Under the pieces are notes generated by a model. The model was given only the letters and a program-made list of their open reading frames with translations. It ran no database searches and had not been told where the DNA came from. Positions 25,479 through 34,258 of a stretch of DNA of 64,000 nt are shown here, in pieces. The position numbers were made by a program, and so were the translations under genes. Positions within the stretch are counted from its first letter, which is position 1. Each line of letters begins with the position of its first letter. This DNA comes from Halogranum rubrum (lineage in GTDB: Archaea > Halobacteriota > Halobacteria > Halobacteriales > Haloferacaceae), in the NCBI RefSeq assembly GCF_900114455.1, contig NZ_FOTC01000006.1, positions 124,001 through 188,000 on the forward strand. The letters run 5' to 3'.

Positions 25479-25943
25479 ATGATTCATAAAACTGCAATTG
25501 CTCTTGGTGTTCTGGCCGAGGCTATGGTGATACTCGTGGCCAACTTTGTTTCACTCCCAAGAGCATTCGTATGGATTGGAGTCGTCCTCTCGCTTCTGAC
25601 TGGGCTGGCCGGTGGACTAGTTGCTGGGCGGTTAACGAGTGGAGGGTGGCACACACGAGCTATTCATGCGCTCTTGACCGGACTCCTCGGCGGATTACTT
25701 TTCGGCGTTACCCTCTGGTTCAGCATGAGCTACGCCATCCCACGTGCCGAATACAGTGTCATGTGGGCAATCAACTACCTGCTCGCTACGAATCCTCTTG
25801 GAATCCAGCAACTACCGTGGCTGTACACGGGAAACACTCTGGGAATCGTGCTCGTTCTTCTGTCGATGGGTCTCTTTGCCGTGGAGGGGTACATTGCTGG
25901 CGGAGCAGTATCCCAGACTGACCACCGATCTCAATGGGATTAG
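25479..25943 (+). CDS. Small multi-span membrane protein (DUF5518-like)
   Basis: 154 aa from the ATG at 25479 (M-I-H-K-T-A-I-A-L). Four spans; Gly-rich second and third spans (G-L-A-G-G-L-V-A-G-R and L-L-G-G-L-L-F-G-V) recall the haloarchaeal DUF5518-type membrane proteins. Upstream in-frame ATGs exist, but the leader would be polar and unlike the rest. Function unknown. Confidence 0.6.
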   Translation: MIHKTAIALGVLAEAMVILVANFVSLPRAFVWIGVVLSLLTGLAGGLVAGRLTSGGWHTRAIHALLTGLLGGLLFGVTLWFSMSYAIPRAEYSVMWAINYLLATNPLGIQQLPWLYTGNTLGIVLVLLSMGLFAVEGYIAGGAVSQTDHRSQWD

Positions 25944-26245
25944 AAGACAGCAAAGACTGATTGTTTCAGTGCTCAAACACGACTTCTCGTCCAGTAGTAG
26001 TGCTTGTTGGCGTTCTCACGGCCGAGCTCTCTCTGAGACAATTCTTCTACAACCCTCGAAAGCCGATTCCCTCGTACTCAAGGTCTCAATAGCCAGTCAC
26101 AACAAGCCGAAGACTCCGACAGAAGCCCCGAAAACACCGTTGTGAAATCCGAACGTTGTCCTGACTCGCTTGCCTCTACTGCAGTACAACACACAGACAG
26201 TCAGGAAAGAAACACTTAGCATGAATGCCAACAAACACCCCAGAT
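25944..26245. other. Intergenic region before zinc-ribbon copy 2
   Basis: No gene is supported here. The last 40 bases (from about 26205, GAAAGAAACACTTAGCATG) are duplicated in front of zinc-ribbon copy 1 at 15761, marking the edge of a segmental duplication. Confidence 0.5.
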
Positions 26246-26401
26246 ATGTCGGGCAGTGACACACTCCGCAGTCGGCTCACACAGCTGTTGTCGACGGCGA
26301 CGGTCATCTATGAATGCCGGCAGTGTGGGACGACGTGCACGCGCACGGACACCATGTGCCCACGTTGTGGCTCACTCGATATTGCTACGTTCCGTTTCTA
26401 A
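26246..26401 (+). CDS. 51-aa zinc-ribbon protein, copy 2
   Basis: Nearly identical to the protein at 15802: Y-E-C-R-Q-C-G-T, C-T-R-T-D-T-M, C-P-R-C-G-S-L-D-I-A. In this copy the second knuckle is a clean C-P-R-C-G, whereas copy 1 has C-P-S-C-S. It is followed 96 bases later by a member of the 104-aa family. The conserved pairing suggests that the ribbon protein and its neighbour act together, perhaps in regulation. Confidence 0.7.
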   Translation: MSGSDTLRSRLTQLLSTATVIYECRQCGTTCTRTDTMCPRCGSLDIATFRF

Positions 26402-26497
26402 TCGCTCGTATCACGCACCGACGCCGACGCGCGCCTAGCACCTGGTTGCATCACAACACGTAGCACCACTAACGCACGACGACTCAGAAACCCACAG

Positions 26498-27004
26498 ATG
26501 GCGTCGTCGCTCACCACTCGTCTCGGAGCCCTCCGTGAGCGCTCGCCCCAACACTACAGCATCCTCCAACGGCATCTCCCACTCCTCCAGACAGCGCTCA
26601 ACGACGCCACCCGTACCTACCCGACGGGCCGTCAACGGTACGCTCACCTCGAGGACCCACCAATCCCGTCACGGACCTTCGGCTGCTTGCTGGCCCTCTT
26701 AGTCGACCTCGAGATTATCGATATCTACGCCGAGCGCTCCAGCGCGAATCGCTACGGTATTCGTGGGTATGACGCCACAGCCTTCAATGAGCTGGCAGCG
26801 TTACTCGCAGAAACACGGCCATTGCGAGTGCAGGCGAAACTCCACGGACCGAGCGACTCACTCACCGACTTTCGATTGAGTCTTCACGGACTTCCCCCTC
26901 AAGTATACAATTCAAAGAATGTCAAGAAAACCCATCATTCATTCCTACTAGATTCACATTGGTTCTGTTTATTCTTCGAAATAGCTGCGTCAGCGAACAA
27001 ATAA
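26498..27004 (+). CDS. 104-aa SLTTRL-family protein with a C-terminal extension
   Basis: Residues 1-104 match the intact copy at 12072 (A-S-S-L-T-T-R-L-G-A-L, E-I-I-D-I-Y-A-E-R). The normal stop after the E-L-A-A-L-L region is missing, and the frame runs on for about 64 residues of ordinary-looking but unconserved sequence (ending F-F-E-I-A-A-S-A-N-K). The extension is probably read-through of former non-coding DNA, so this copy may be changed or decaying. Confidence 0.55.
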   Translation: MASSLTTRLGALRERSPQHYSILQRHLPLLQTALNDATRTYPTGRQRYAHLEDPPIPSRTFGCLLALLVDLEIIDIYAERSSANRYGIRGYDATAFNELAALLAETRPLRVQAKLHGPSDSLTDFRLSLHGLPPQVYNSKNVKKTHHSFLLDSHWFCLFFEIAASANK

Positions 27005-27041
27005 ATGTGAATAAACCAATCTATAAAGGGAGGTAATGAGA

Positions 27042-27335
27042 ATGAACGAAATGTTTGAGTTGACGGGGTTCCAGCGAGATCTGCTTGTAGTAGCGAGTGC
27101 ACTGGAGAAACCTTCTGGACAGGAGATCAAAGAGCGCATCGAAGACGCAATGGGTAAAGCGGTGAAACACGGGCGACTGTACCCAAATCTCGACACCCTC
27201 GTTGAGCAGGGCTTACTCAATAAGGGTCAACACGACCGGCGGACCAACTACTATCAAATCACAGAGAAGGGGAAGTTGACCATTCAAGAGCAGTTGGAGT
27301 GGATGCGGTCGGAATCGCAAGCGCTACCTGCATAG
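27042..27335 (+). CDS. PadR-family transcription regulator
   Basis: 97 aa from the ATG at 27042 (M-N-E-M-F-E-L). Typical short haloarchaeal PadR: L-T-G-F-Q-R-D-L-L-V-V, S-G-Q-E-I-K-E-R-I-E, the H-G-R-L-Y-P-N-L-D-T-L recognition helix region and wing G-Q-H-D-R-R-T-N-Y-Y-Q-I-T. A stretch of A/T-rich sequence with GGGAGGTAATG directly before it contains a good ribosome-binding site (GGAGG). Confidence 0.85.
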   Translation: MNEMFELTGFQRDLLVVASALEKPSGQEIKERIEDAMGKAVKHGRLYPNLDTLVEQGLLNKGQHDRRTNYYQITEKGKLTIQEQLEWMRSESQALPA

Positions 27336-27533
27336 TACGTTCAACGTTCGGAGAATACCGCGCACTATGTTTGCGGCGTTGATGAGGTCGATTCACGGGT
27401 AGGTATTACTCACGCCAGACGTCGCCATCGTGAGAGTAGTTGAGAATTACACAGATCGAGTCAGGTCCACTGGCGAGACTGTACGGATTCTCTCGAAAGC
27501 GCGTTCTTTGCTGGGCAGAGCAACAGTTATAGT

Positions 27534-27695
27534 ATGGCATCAACGCTCGTCTGCGAGTCATGTGGGAGCGTTCGTTTTGATGAGGTATCCTCAACACAGA
27601 ATGCACTCACATTTGTGTGCCATTTCTGTAAGGAACCAGCACAGGTTCTCCTCTGGTGGCCAGGGAATCCTTTGGAGGAAATCTCTGACTTGTAA
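27534..27695 (+). CDS. 53-aa zinc-finger protein
   Basis: A short gene: M-A-S-T-L-V-C-E-S-C-G-S-V-R-F, then F-V-C-H-F-C-K-E, with the Cys pairs 20 residues apart, and a hydrophobic/acidic end L-L-W-W-P-G-N-P-L-E-E-I. Two C-x2-C knuckles make a zinc ribbon. Codon use fits a real gene. It differs from the duplicated 51-aa ribbon. No partner is evident. Confidence 0.55.
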   Translation: MASTLVCESCGSVRFDEVSSTQNALTFVCHFCKEPAQVLLWWPGNPLEEISDL

Positions 27696-27879
27696 GCAGT
27701 ACCCAATGTGACTGCCTGGATCTGCAAGCAGTCGTGCAGTCTCAGAGTGCCCAGCTCTTTCATACTGCCGTGAACCCCCTCCGGAATATCTGCATCGGGT
27801 CTCTCAAGAAAAGAGTCCCACTTACGAGTGACAGACTCCGCCACCCAACGGTTCAAGTGTGTACAAACCAAGGGAGGTT

Positions 27880-29526
27880 GTGACACAAACTGTTGCAATC
27901 CTTGGAGGAGGGATTGGTGGCCTAAGCGCCGCTCACGAACTTACTGAGCGAGGGTTTGAGGTGACCGTCTACGAAGTAAAGGGCCGCTTCGGTGGGAAAG
28001 CACGAAGTATCCCCATTTCGGACGAGACACAGGTTCTCGGTGAACACGGCTTTCGGTTCTTCCCCGGCTTTTACAGGCACGTCACAGACACGATGAGCCG
28101 TATCCCGTATGGAGAACACCACACAGTTGCCGACAATCTTGTGCCAACCTCTCAGTCGCTCATGGCACGGATGACCGGCGAGGAAGCAGTCGCTTCTACA
28201 AAGACTCCAGAGACGCTTGACGAGTGGGCAGAGACGCTTCGACCCGGCAATTCTTCGAATACGCTATCGAGCAGTGAAGCACGGTTCTTCGCTGAGCGGA
28301 TGCTGACGCTGCTCACGAGTTGTGACAAACGACGCGAGAACGAGCTGGAGAACATCTCGTGGTGGGACTATATCGAGGCAGAGCGGATGTCCGAACCGTA
28401 CCAGCAGCTTGCAGCAGTAACACAGTTGCTTGTCGCGCTTCGTCCCCAAGATGGGAGTGCTCGAACCTTCGGACAAATCTATCTCCAGCTGATTCGGGGG
28501 CAACTAGACCCTTCGATGGAGGCCGAGCGAATCCTCAACGGTCCGACGAGCAAAGCGTGGATTGAGCCGTGGGTCACGTACCTTGAGGACAACGGTGTCG
28601 AGTTCATCCACGATGCTCCAGTCACTGCCATCAATTGTACGCGCGAACGGGTGACCAGTGTCACCGTCGACAAAACGAGTTCAACGGAAGAAGTACAGGC
28701 CGATTACTACGTGGCTGCGCTACCAGTTGAAGCAATGGTCGAGTTGTTAACTGAAGAACTTCGTCGGGGTGCGCCGTCGCTCGCGCGTCTCGATCGAATC
28801 GACACTGGCTGGATGAGTGGGATTCAGTTCTATCTCTCCGAAGATATCGAACTCGTACACGGACATCAGCTCTACTTGGACTCCCCGTGGGCACTCACCT
28901 CTATTTCACAGCAACAGTTCTGGGAGGAGTACATCCTCTCCGGTGAGAGCGATGGAACCATCGATGGTGTGCTCTCAGTCATCATTTCAGACTGGGACAA
29001 GCCCGGAATCCTCTATGATAAGCCAGCGCGTGACTGCACTCCTGATGAAATCAAAGCCGAGACGTGGGCACAACTGAAAGCCCACCTCAATCGGAACGGG
29101 ACTGAGCGCCTCTCCGACGACGTCCTTGTCGAGACGTTCCTCAATCCTGCTATTGAGGAGACGGACACAGGCGTCGTCAATCGCGAGCCACTCCTCGTGA
29201 ACACCGCTGGGTCGCTTCGCTACCGACCGAGTGCAGCCACCAAGTTAGCGAACTTCGTCTTGGCGTCTGACTACGTTCGAACCAATACGGATCTCGCGAG
29301 CATGGAAAGTGCAAATGAGGCCGCTCGCCGTGCAGTAAACGCGATTCTGAAGCACAGCGGCGTACGAGCACCGTACTGCAAAATCTGGGAATTAGAAGAG
29401 CCGCGAATCTTCAAACCGCTCAAAGCACAGGACGCAATCCGCTACCAACTTGGTCTTCCTCATCCCGGTGAGACGTTCAAGGGAATCTCGACACCGAGTC
29501 GAATGTTGAGCCTCCGAAGTCGGTGA
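27880..29526 (+). CDS. FAD-dependent oxidoreductase, hydroxysqualene dehydroxylase-like
   Basis: About 548 aa from the GTG at 27880 (V-T-Q-T-V-A-I-L-G-G-G); a GTG at 27859 is an alternative. N-terminal FAD motif G-G-G-I-G-G-L-S-A-A-H-E-L, acidic V-Y-E-V strand end and G-R-F-G-G-K-A. E-H-G-F-R-F-F-P-G-F-Y and the C-terminal F-V-L-A-S-D-Y-V-R-T-N-T-D-L-A-S-M-E place it with HpnE/phytoene-desaturase-like enzymes. It shares the family with 13559-15058 but is clearly diverged. It is convergent with the gene at 29544. Substrate unknown, probably an isoprenoid. Confidence 0.8.
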   Translation: MTQTVAILGGGIGGLSAAHELTERGFEVTVYEVKGRFGGKARSIPISDETQVLGEHGFRFFPGFYRHVTDTMSRIPYGEHHTVADNLVPTSQSLMARMTGEEAVASTKTPETLDEWAETLRPGNSSNTLSSSEARFFAERMLTLLTSCDKRRENELENISWWDYIEAERMSEPYQQLAAVTQLLVALRPQDGSARTFGQIYLQLIRGQLDPSMEAERILNGPTSKAWIEPWVTYLEDNGVEFIHDAPVTAINCTRERVTSVTVDKTSSTEEVQADYYVAALPVEAMVELLTEELRRGAPSLARLDRIDTGWMSGIQFYLSEDIELVHGHQLYLDSPWALTSISQQQFWEEYILSGESDGTIDGVLSVIISDWDKPGILYDKPARDCTPDEIKAETWAQLKAHLNRNGTERLSDDVLVETFLNPAIEETDTGVVNREPLLVNTAGSLRYRPSAATKLANFVLASDYVRTNTDLASMESANEAARRAVNAILKHSGVRAPYCKIWELEEPRIFKPLKAQDAIRYQLGLPHPGETFKGISTPSRMLSLRSR

Positions 29527-29543
29527 ATCCTAAGGTTGTAACA

Positions 29544-29999
29544 CTACGATATCTCTTCTAACTCAAGTTGGTCGATAAGCTCATCTGGCGACCCGCTTGC
29601 TCCTGTGATGTGGTGCTTTCGCCAAGTGAGCGTCCCTCGTTCGATCTGATAGGGTCGCGGTGACGTCACCGCTTCTTGGTCCCACTCTGTCGATCCAGGC
29701 TTCGGGTAATTCGTGAGTCGATACCACATAATCTGGTCGTCAGGATTCCATCCAACCCGTGACCACGTCGCTGGTTCGAGTGGGAGGCCCGGGTCTGTTA
29801 TTGCTGGCGGGAATGCATGGGGGTCGTCTGAGATTGCCTCTCGCTGGGCTGGACTCCCGAGAGCTTCTAGCTCGTCACGAATCGTCGACCCAATTCGTGG
29901 TGGAAGTTTGAGTGAGTCCCGAGGCATATCGAATATCGTTGGCGTACTCTTCTCGAATCGACCGAAGACCAACGTCGGTTCGGAAACTTCCATTGTCAT
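29544..29999 (-). CDS. Unknown 151-aa protein
   Basis: Soluble, acidic and rich in Pro and Trp. Notable stretches are T-I-F-D-M-P-R-D-S-L-K-L-P-P-R and W-Y-R-L-T-N-Y-P-K-P-G-S. M-E-V-S (second ATG) is an alternative start two codons in. No family recognised. It runs divergently from the truncated ATPase gene, and the sequence between them is where the ATPase's N-terminus is missing. Confidence 0.5.
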   Translation of the reverse strand: MTMEVSEPTLVFGRFEKSTPTIFDMPRDSLKLPPRIGSTIRDELEALGSPAQREAISDDPHAFPPAITDPGLPLEPATWSRVGWNPDDQIMWYRLTNYPKPGSTEWDQEAVTSPRPYQIERGTLTWRKHHITGASGSPDELIDQLELEEIS

Positions 30000-30316
30000 A
30001 TACGGGGTGTGGGTCGACCGTGAACGGTCTTCCGGGAATTTGAGGGTACCCCATTTACCAGCGACGGACCCGTCTTCGGTTCGCCATCTGATTCGCGGTT
30101 CACCGATGTTGTTCCTGCAATGAGTTTCTCGTCCTCAGCACAGGCGTCGACGAACCAGTCGAGTTCTACTACGGCGCCGACAGGCATCTCGACACACTCG
30201 AAGAACGACTCACACGAATCTATCCGTCGTCGTTCGACCTCTCGCGAGAATCCTTCGACGTCGAATCAAAACTCGTTTCTGAGGACACCACCCGTGAGGA
30301 CCTCTCACCACGCGGC

Positions 30317-33300
30317 GTGCGCTGGCAGGCGTCGAGCATGCGGAAAGACGACTGGATGATGCTACTCACGCGGAACGAAACCGAACCGTTCGCAGACGAG
30401 ACGCTCTCCCTGCCACTCGTTTCACTCGTCGACGAGCTCGCTGACGTCGAAGCACCCACCATCTTCCAAGTGTTGTTCCAGCGGAAACCTGATTGGTCAC
30501 CGACGGCCGAGAGTCGCAAGCTCGACCTCCGGAATCAGACGGACACGCTGATGGACAAAGCCGTCGACGCCGTGTTCAAAGACACGCGGACGCTGGCCGA
30601 GAAAGAACAGCATCTGAGCGACGGCGCGACTCAACGACTCGAAGAACTCAGCACCAAGAACCCCCGGCGAACCTTCACCGTCAATCTCCGGGCGGTCGCC
30701 GTACCCACGATCGACGCCGACGAGCAGCCAGTCGACGCCCAACTCGACGACCTGATGACGGTCTTCGACTCGATTGGTGGGGAGTTCTACGAAGTCGAGC
30801 GTGAACGCCTGCGAGCGAATCGACATCGGGAATCGTCGAAACGGAAGCACGCCCTCGCTGTCTTCGACCAACTGCTGGATCGAGAGCTCGTGACTGGGCG
30901 GGGTCGAACGACACCGGATTTCGTTTGTAATTCCCGCGAACTCGCGCCGTTCATTACCATTCCGTCGGGGAATACACTGAGCGTCGAAGGCTCACGACGA
31001 ACACGCTCCGAACAGGAGAGTCGGAGTTCACTGCCCCTGCCACACCACGACCACATGGAGAGCCTTCGTGAGGGAATGGCGATCGGCCACGCCGTCGACG
31101 AGAATGGGACACCCGAAGACGACCCAGTGTGCATTCCGACGTCCTCACTAGTGACCCACTACCTTCGGGCGGCGACGACGGGTGGTGGGAAGTCGAAAGC
31201 ACTGCTCAACGATATCCTCTCGGCGTCTGCCACCACTGACGGCCCGGTCATCGTGCTTGACCACAAGGGCGACGGACTGGCCGAGAACTACATGCGTGCG
31301 CACGGTCGGCGCTTCGGGATGGACGATCTCGAGGAGAACGTCCTACACTTTACCGTCCCCGATATCCTGCCCGGCTTCTCGTTTTTCGATCTCCGAGCAG
31401 ACCTCTCGCGTGGTGTTCGACGGACGGACGCCGTCAAGCGCAAAGCCGACCAGTACAAGCAGATTCTCGAACTCGTGATGGGGAAGGACTTGTTCAGACG
31501 CGCTGCAACCTCTCCGATCCTCATCGAGTCGCTCATCAAGACGCTATTCGACGAGGAGTACGGTCGTGAGAACGGCAGTTACCGTGAAAGCGAGGACTAC
31601 TTCGGCCACGAGCAACTCGAACACGCCTCGGATCAACTCACAGCTGCTGGACCACCCGAACCGAACGAGGAGGCATTGCCGAAGACGACCGACGTCGCCG
31701 CCCGGCGTGAGCTTCGTCGGAAAGTGAACACGGATGCGAAGACGTTCTCGACGATTCTCACGGGTCTGAACAACCGCTTGGCGTACGTCTCACAGGACGC
31801 CAACCTCCGCCGCATTTTCAACAACACCGCCCAGCAACTCGATTTCCGAGAGATCCTCGACAGTAACCAGGTTATCCTGTTCGACCTCGGTGGGTTGAGT
31901 GATGAGGCGGCAAAACTGCTGACCGGACTCATCCTCGCGATGCTCGAAGACGCGCTACGGACACACGAGGGCGACCTAACGCAGCGGCCCGACGACTACG
32001 TGGTTAACCTCATGATCGACGAGGCTGCCTCTGTGGCCGCCTCTGACGTTCTCAACAATATGCTTGAGAAGGGGCGGAGCTTCCGACTCTCAGTGGGGCT
32101 GGCAATGCAGTTCCCCGAACAGATGCAAGCCGAGGGTGGTCGGCGACTCTACCTCAACTTGCTCAACAACATCGGGACCTTGCTCGTCGGGAAGATCAAC
32201 GTCGACCGTGAACTCGCGAACGCGATGGCCCACGAGGAGTTAGATCCCGAGGCGTTCGCGAATCGGATTCGGTCGCTGCCACGCGGTGAGTGGATCGCTC
32301 AACTGCCGAGTCCGACGTTCGGCGAGACAGGGCCGTACCCGTTCAACGTCAAACCACTCCCGATTCCGGAGGGCCACCCAGAGAGCGAGTCGCCACTCAC
32401 GGGCGTTGAAGAACAGCGATTCCAAGACGCGCTTAAGCACGTACATGAGCGAACGCAACAGGAGTTCGGCGTCCCCCGAGACACCAGCCAACCGACGGCG
32501 ACGACGCCGGACGAACTTGGAGAGCTGCTCGATGTCACCACCGACGACTTGGACGTCGCCATCGCGAAAACCGTCCGGAGTGTGCAACTCCGCAAGGGCG
32601 TTCGTGAGGACAACGAGTGGGTGAGTGTCGAGACAGTCGACGAGACACTGCGAGAGTTGTACGAGCGGGTCGACGAAGAGCCACCAGCTTACGAGGAACT
32701 CACGGAGATTCGCAAACGGTCGCGACTACTCGACACCACAGTCGATATCGACGCCGACGAACTCATCGTCAAGCTCACCGAGGCGGGTGAAACAGAAGCT
32801 AAGCCGGGCACGGGCGACGTGCGATCTGCCGGTGGGAGCGACCACGACGATGCGCTCTTGGAGATTGAGCAGGCGTTGTCACCGCTGGGCTTCACCGTCT
32901 CGATTCTCACCCAAGATGGCAGTGAAAAGCCAGACGCGAGAGCGACGCATCCGGACCTCGAAACACCGTTCGCGATCGAGGTTGAGACGACGACGCCAGA
33001 GTACCCAACCAAGGTTCTTACGAATCTCAAGAAGGCACAAGCGGAGAGCGCAGTTCCGCTCTTTGTCGTCCGAACAGGTGAGACAGAGGCTTATTGGGCT
33101 GAACGAATCGAGACTATCCTCTCACCGCCAGTTCGTGAACTTGCAAACGGAGAGACGCGGTTCTATACGCATGATTCACCGTTGACGTTCAACGGCGGAG
33201 CAACCGAGCACGGTGGCGTGACGGCCATCCGGCCAGTAAACGGGAGTGACGACTCGAAGCGTTCTGTGTGGGTTAAGGATGGAGACGAAATTGTCCTTCA

Positions 33301-33925
33301 GAATGGGGATGGCACAGAGTATCTTCGTGCCTCTGGCTGGGGCAGCGTGACGAAAGACCGTGTGCCCGCAACCTACAGCTACGACCACCCGGTCGAAGAG
33401 TATCTCGTCTATGAACGTGGAGAGCTTCACGTCTATGAGTCGAAAGCGGCACTCGAAGCTGAGTGGGTAACAATCAAACAGCCGTTCATCCCTACAGAAG
33501 AATTGGTCGACCCAACGAACAGCACAGACAGCTATGCAATCGTCATTCTCCGTGAGGATAACGAGGCGGTCGTCTATAGGGACGGTTCCACGAAGCCTCT
33601 TGAGACAATCCTTGAGAATACCGAGCAATCTGAGGAAACTCCACCTCAAAACTGGAAAGACGATTCCGATGCCATCGTTGGGCAGTTCATATCCGAGTGG
33701 ATTGTCGAAGAGAAGGGCAGTTCGGTCCCCGCTGCAGACGTCTATTCGACGTATGAATCGTGGGCCAAACAACACGAGATTACTCCCGATTCACCGAGCT
33801 GGTTCAGCCGACGCCTCAGTAATCAGATAGAATTTGAGCGGACAACTGAGCGCCACGATGGGGAGGCGATTCGGTGCTACAAGGGGATTTCACTCGCAAA
33901 TCGGAGTGTCGATGATGAATTTTGA
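30317..33925 (+). CDS. HerA/VirB4-like AAA ATPase with primase-type C-terminus, 5' truncated
   Basis: 1202 aa if counted from the first ATG at 30317. Good coding sequence in the same frame extends up to about 30120 (F-L-V-L-S-T-G-V-D, then F-Y-Y-G-A-D) without ATG or GTG until a GTG at 30296 and reaches a stop at 30089-30091, so the natural N-terminus is lost. Walker A A-T-T-G-G-G-K-S-K is at 286-294 and Walker B L-M-I-D-E-A-A near 567. After about residue 800 comes a variable region; the last 75 residues (F-I-S-E-W-I-V, W-F-S-R-R-L, R-C-Y-K-G-I) resemble the DNA-binding end of phage/plasmid primases. It probably pumps or unwinds plasmid or viral DNA. Confidence 0.75.
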   Translation: MRWQASSMRKDDWMMLLTRNETEPFADETLSLPLVSLVDELADVEAPTIFQVLFQRKPDWSPTAESRKLDLRNQTDTLMDKAVDAVFKDTRTLAEKEQHLSDGATQRLEELSTKNPRRTFTVNLRAVAVPTIDADEQPVDAQLDDLMTVFDSIGGEFYEVERERLRANRHRESSKRKHALAVFDQLLDRELVTGRGRTTPDFVCNSRELAPFITIPSGNTLSVEGSRRTRSEQESRSSLPLPHHDHMESLREGMAIGHAVDENGTPEDDPVCIPTSSLVTHYLRAATTGGGKSKALLNDILSASATTDGPVIVLDHKGDGLAENYMRAHGRRFGMDDLEENVLHFTVPDILPGFSFFDLRADLSRGVRRTDAVKRKADQYKQILELVMGKDLFRRAATSPILIESLIKTLFDEEYGRENGSYRESEDYFGHEQLEHASDQLTAAGPPEPNEEALPKTTDVAARRELRRKVNTDAKTFSTILTGLNNRLAYVSQDANLRRIFNNTAQQLDFREILDSNQVILFDLGGLSDEAAKLLTGLILAMLEDALRTHEGDLTQRPDDYVVNLMIDEAASVAASDVLNNMLEKGRSFRLSVGLAMQFPEQMQAEGGRRLYLNLLNNIGTLLVGKINVDRELANAMAHEELDPEAFANRIRSLPRGEWIAQLPSPTFGETGPYPFNVKPLPIPEGHPESESPLTGVEEQRFQDALKHVHERTQQEFGVPRDTSQPTATTPDELGELLDVTTDDLDVAIAKTVRSVQLRKGVREDNEWVSVETVDETLRELYERVDEEPPAYEELTEIRKRSRLLDTTVDIDADELIVKLTEAGETEAKPGTGDVRSAGGSDHDDALLEIEQALSPLGFTVSILTQDGSEKPDARATHPDLETPFAIEVETTTPEYPTKVLTNLKKAQAESAVPLFVVRTGETEAYWAERIETILSPPVRELANGETRFYTHDSPLTFNGGATEHGGVTAIRPVNGSDDSKRSVWVKDGDEIVLQNGDGTEYLRASGWGSVTKDRVPATYSYDHPVEEYLVYERGELHVYESKAALEAEWVTIKQPFIPTEELVDPTNSTDSYAIVILREDNEAVVYRDGSTKPLETILENTEQSEETPPQNWKDDSDAIVGQFISEWIVEEKGSSVPAADVYSTYESWAKQHEITPDSPSWFSRRLSNQIEFERTTERHDGEAIRCYKGISLANRSVDDEF

Positions 33926-33973
33926 AATCGGGCAGTGTACGCCTTCAAACGCCATCCTACTGCATTTCGCGAT

Positions 33974-34153
33974 GGCGTTACGCCAACCGGCGGTTGCGAT
34001 TCGCGAGAATCCGCAAAAACGCCAGACTGCGTGGTGTTACGGCAAAGCCGAGAATGGCGTAACACTGGCCCCTGCTCAGAAAAATGCCGTACATGGCGTA
34101 CGCCTGCACCTCAGCGTCTCTATTGCTCATTTGTCGATTCTGTTACGGCAAAG
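33974..34153. repeat. Candidate origin: repeated GTTACG(G)C elements
   Basis: Between the ATPase and primase genes the core recurs: GGCGTTACGCC (perfect palindrome, 33974-33984), TGTTACGGCAAAG at 34035-34047 and again identically at 34141-34153, and its inverse GGCGTAACAC at 34056-34065. Iteron-like repeats next to a replication primase suggest an origin or primase-binding region. The 333-base gap holds no gene. Confidence 0.45.
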
Positions 34154-34258
34154 TGCAACTAGTATAGATGGGGGGTATGCCGGTGCAAGTGAGCGAAGCG
34201 AACGGAGGGGGATTTTTTCTGGCGCCAAAAGGGGCGCGGCTCTGAGAGGAGATACCCA

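Noticed and set aside
30120-30359. A Ser/Thr-rich 79-aa frame
   Set aside because: It is out of frame with the clear ATPase coding sequence on the same strand and has shadow-type composition.
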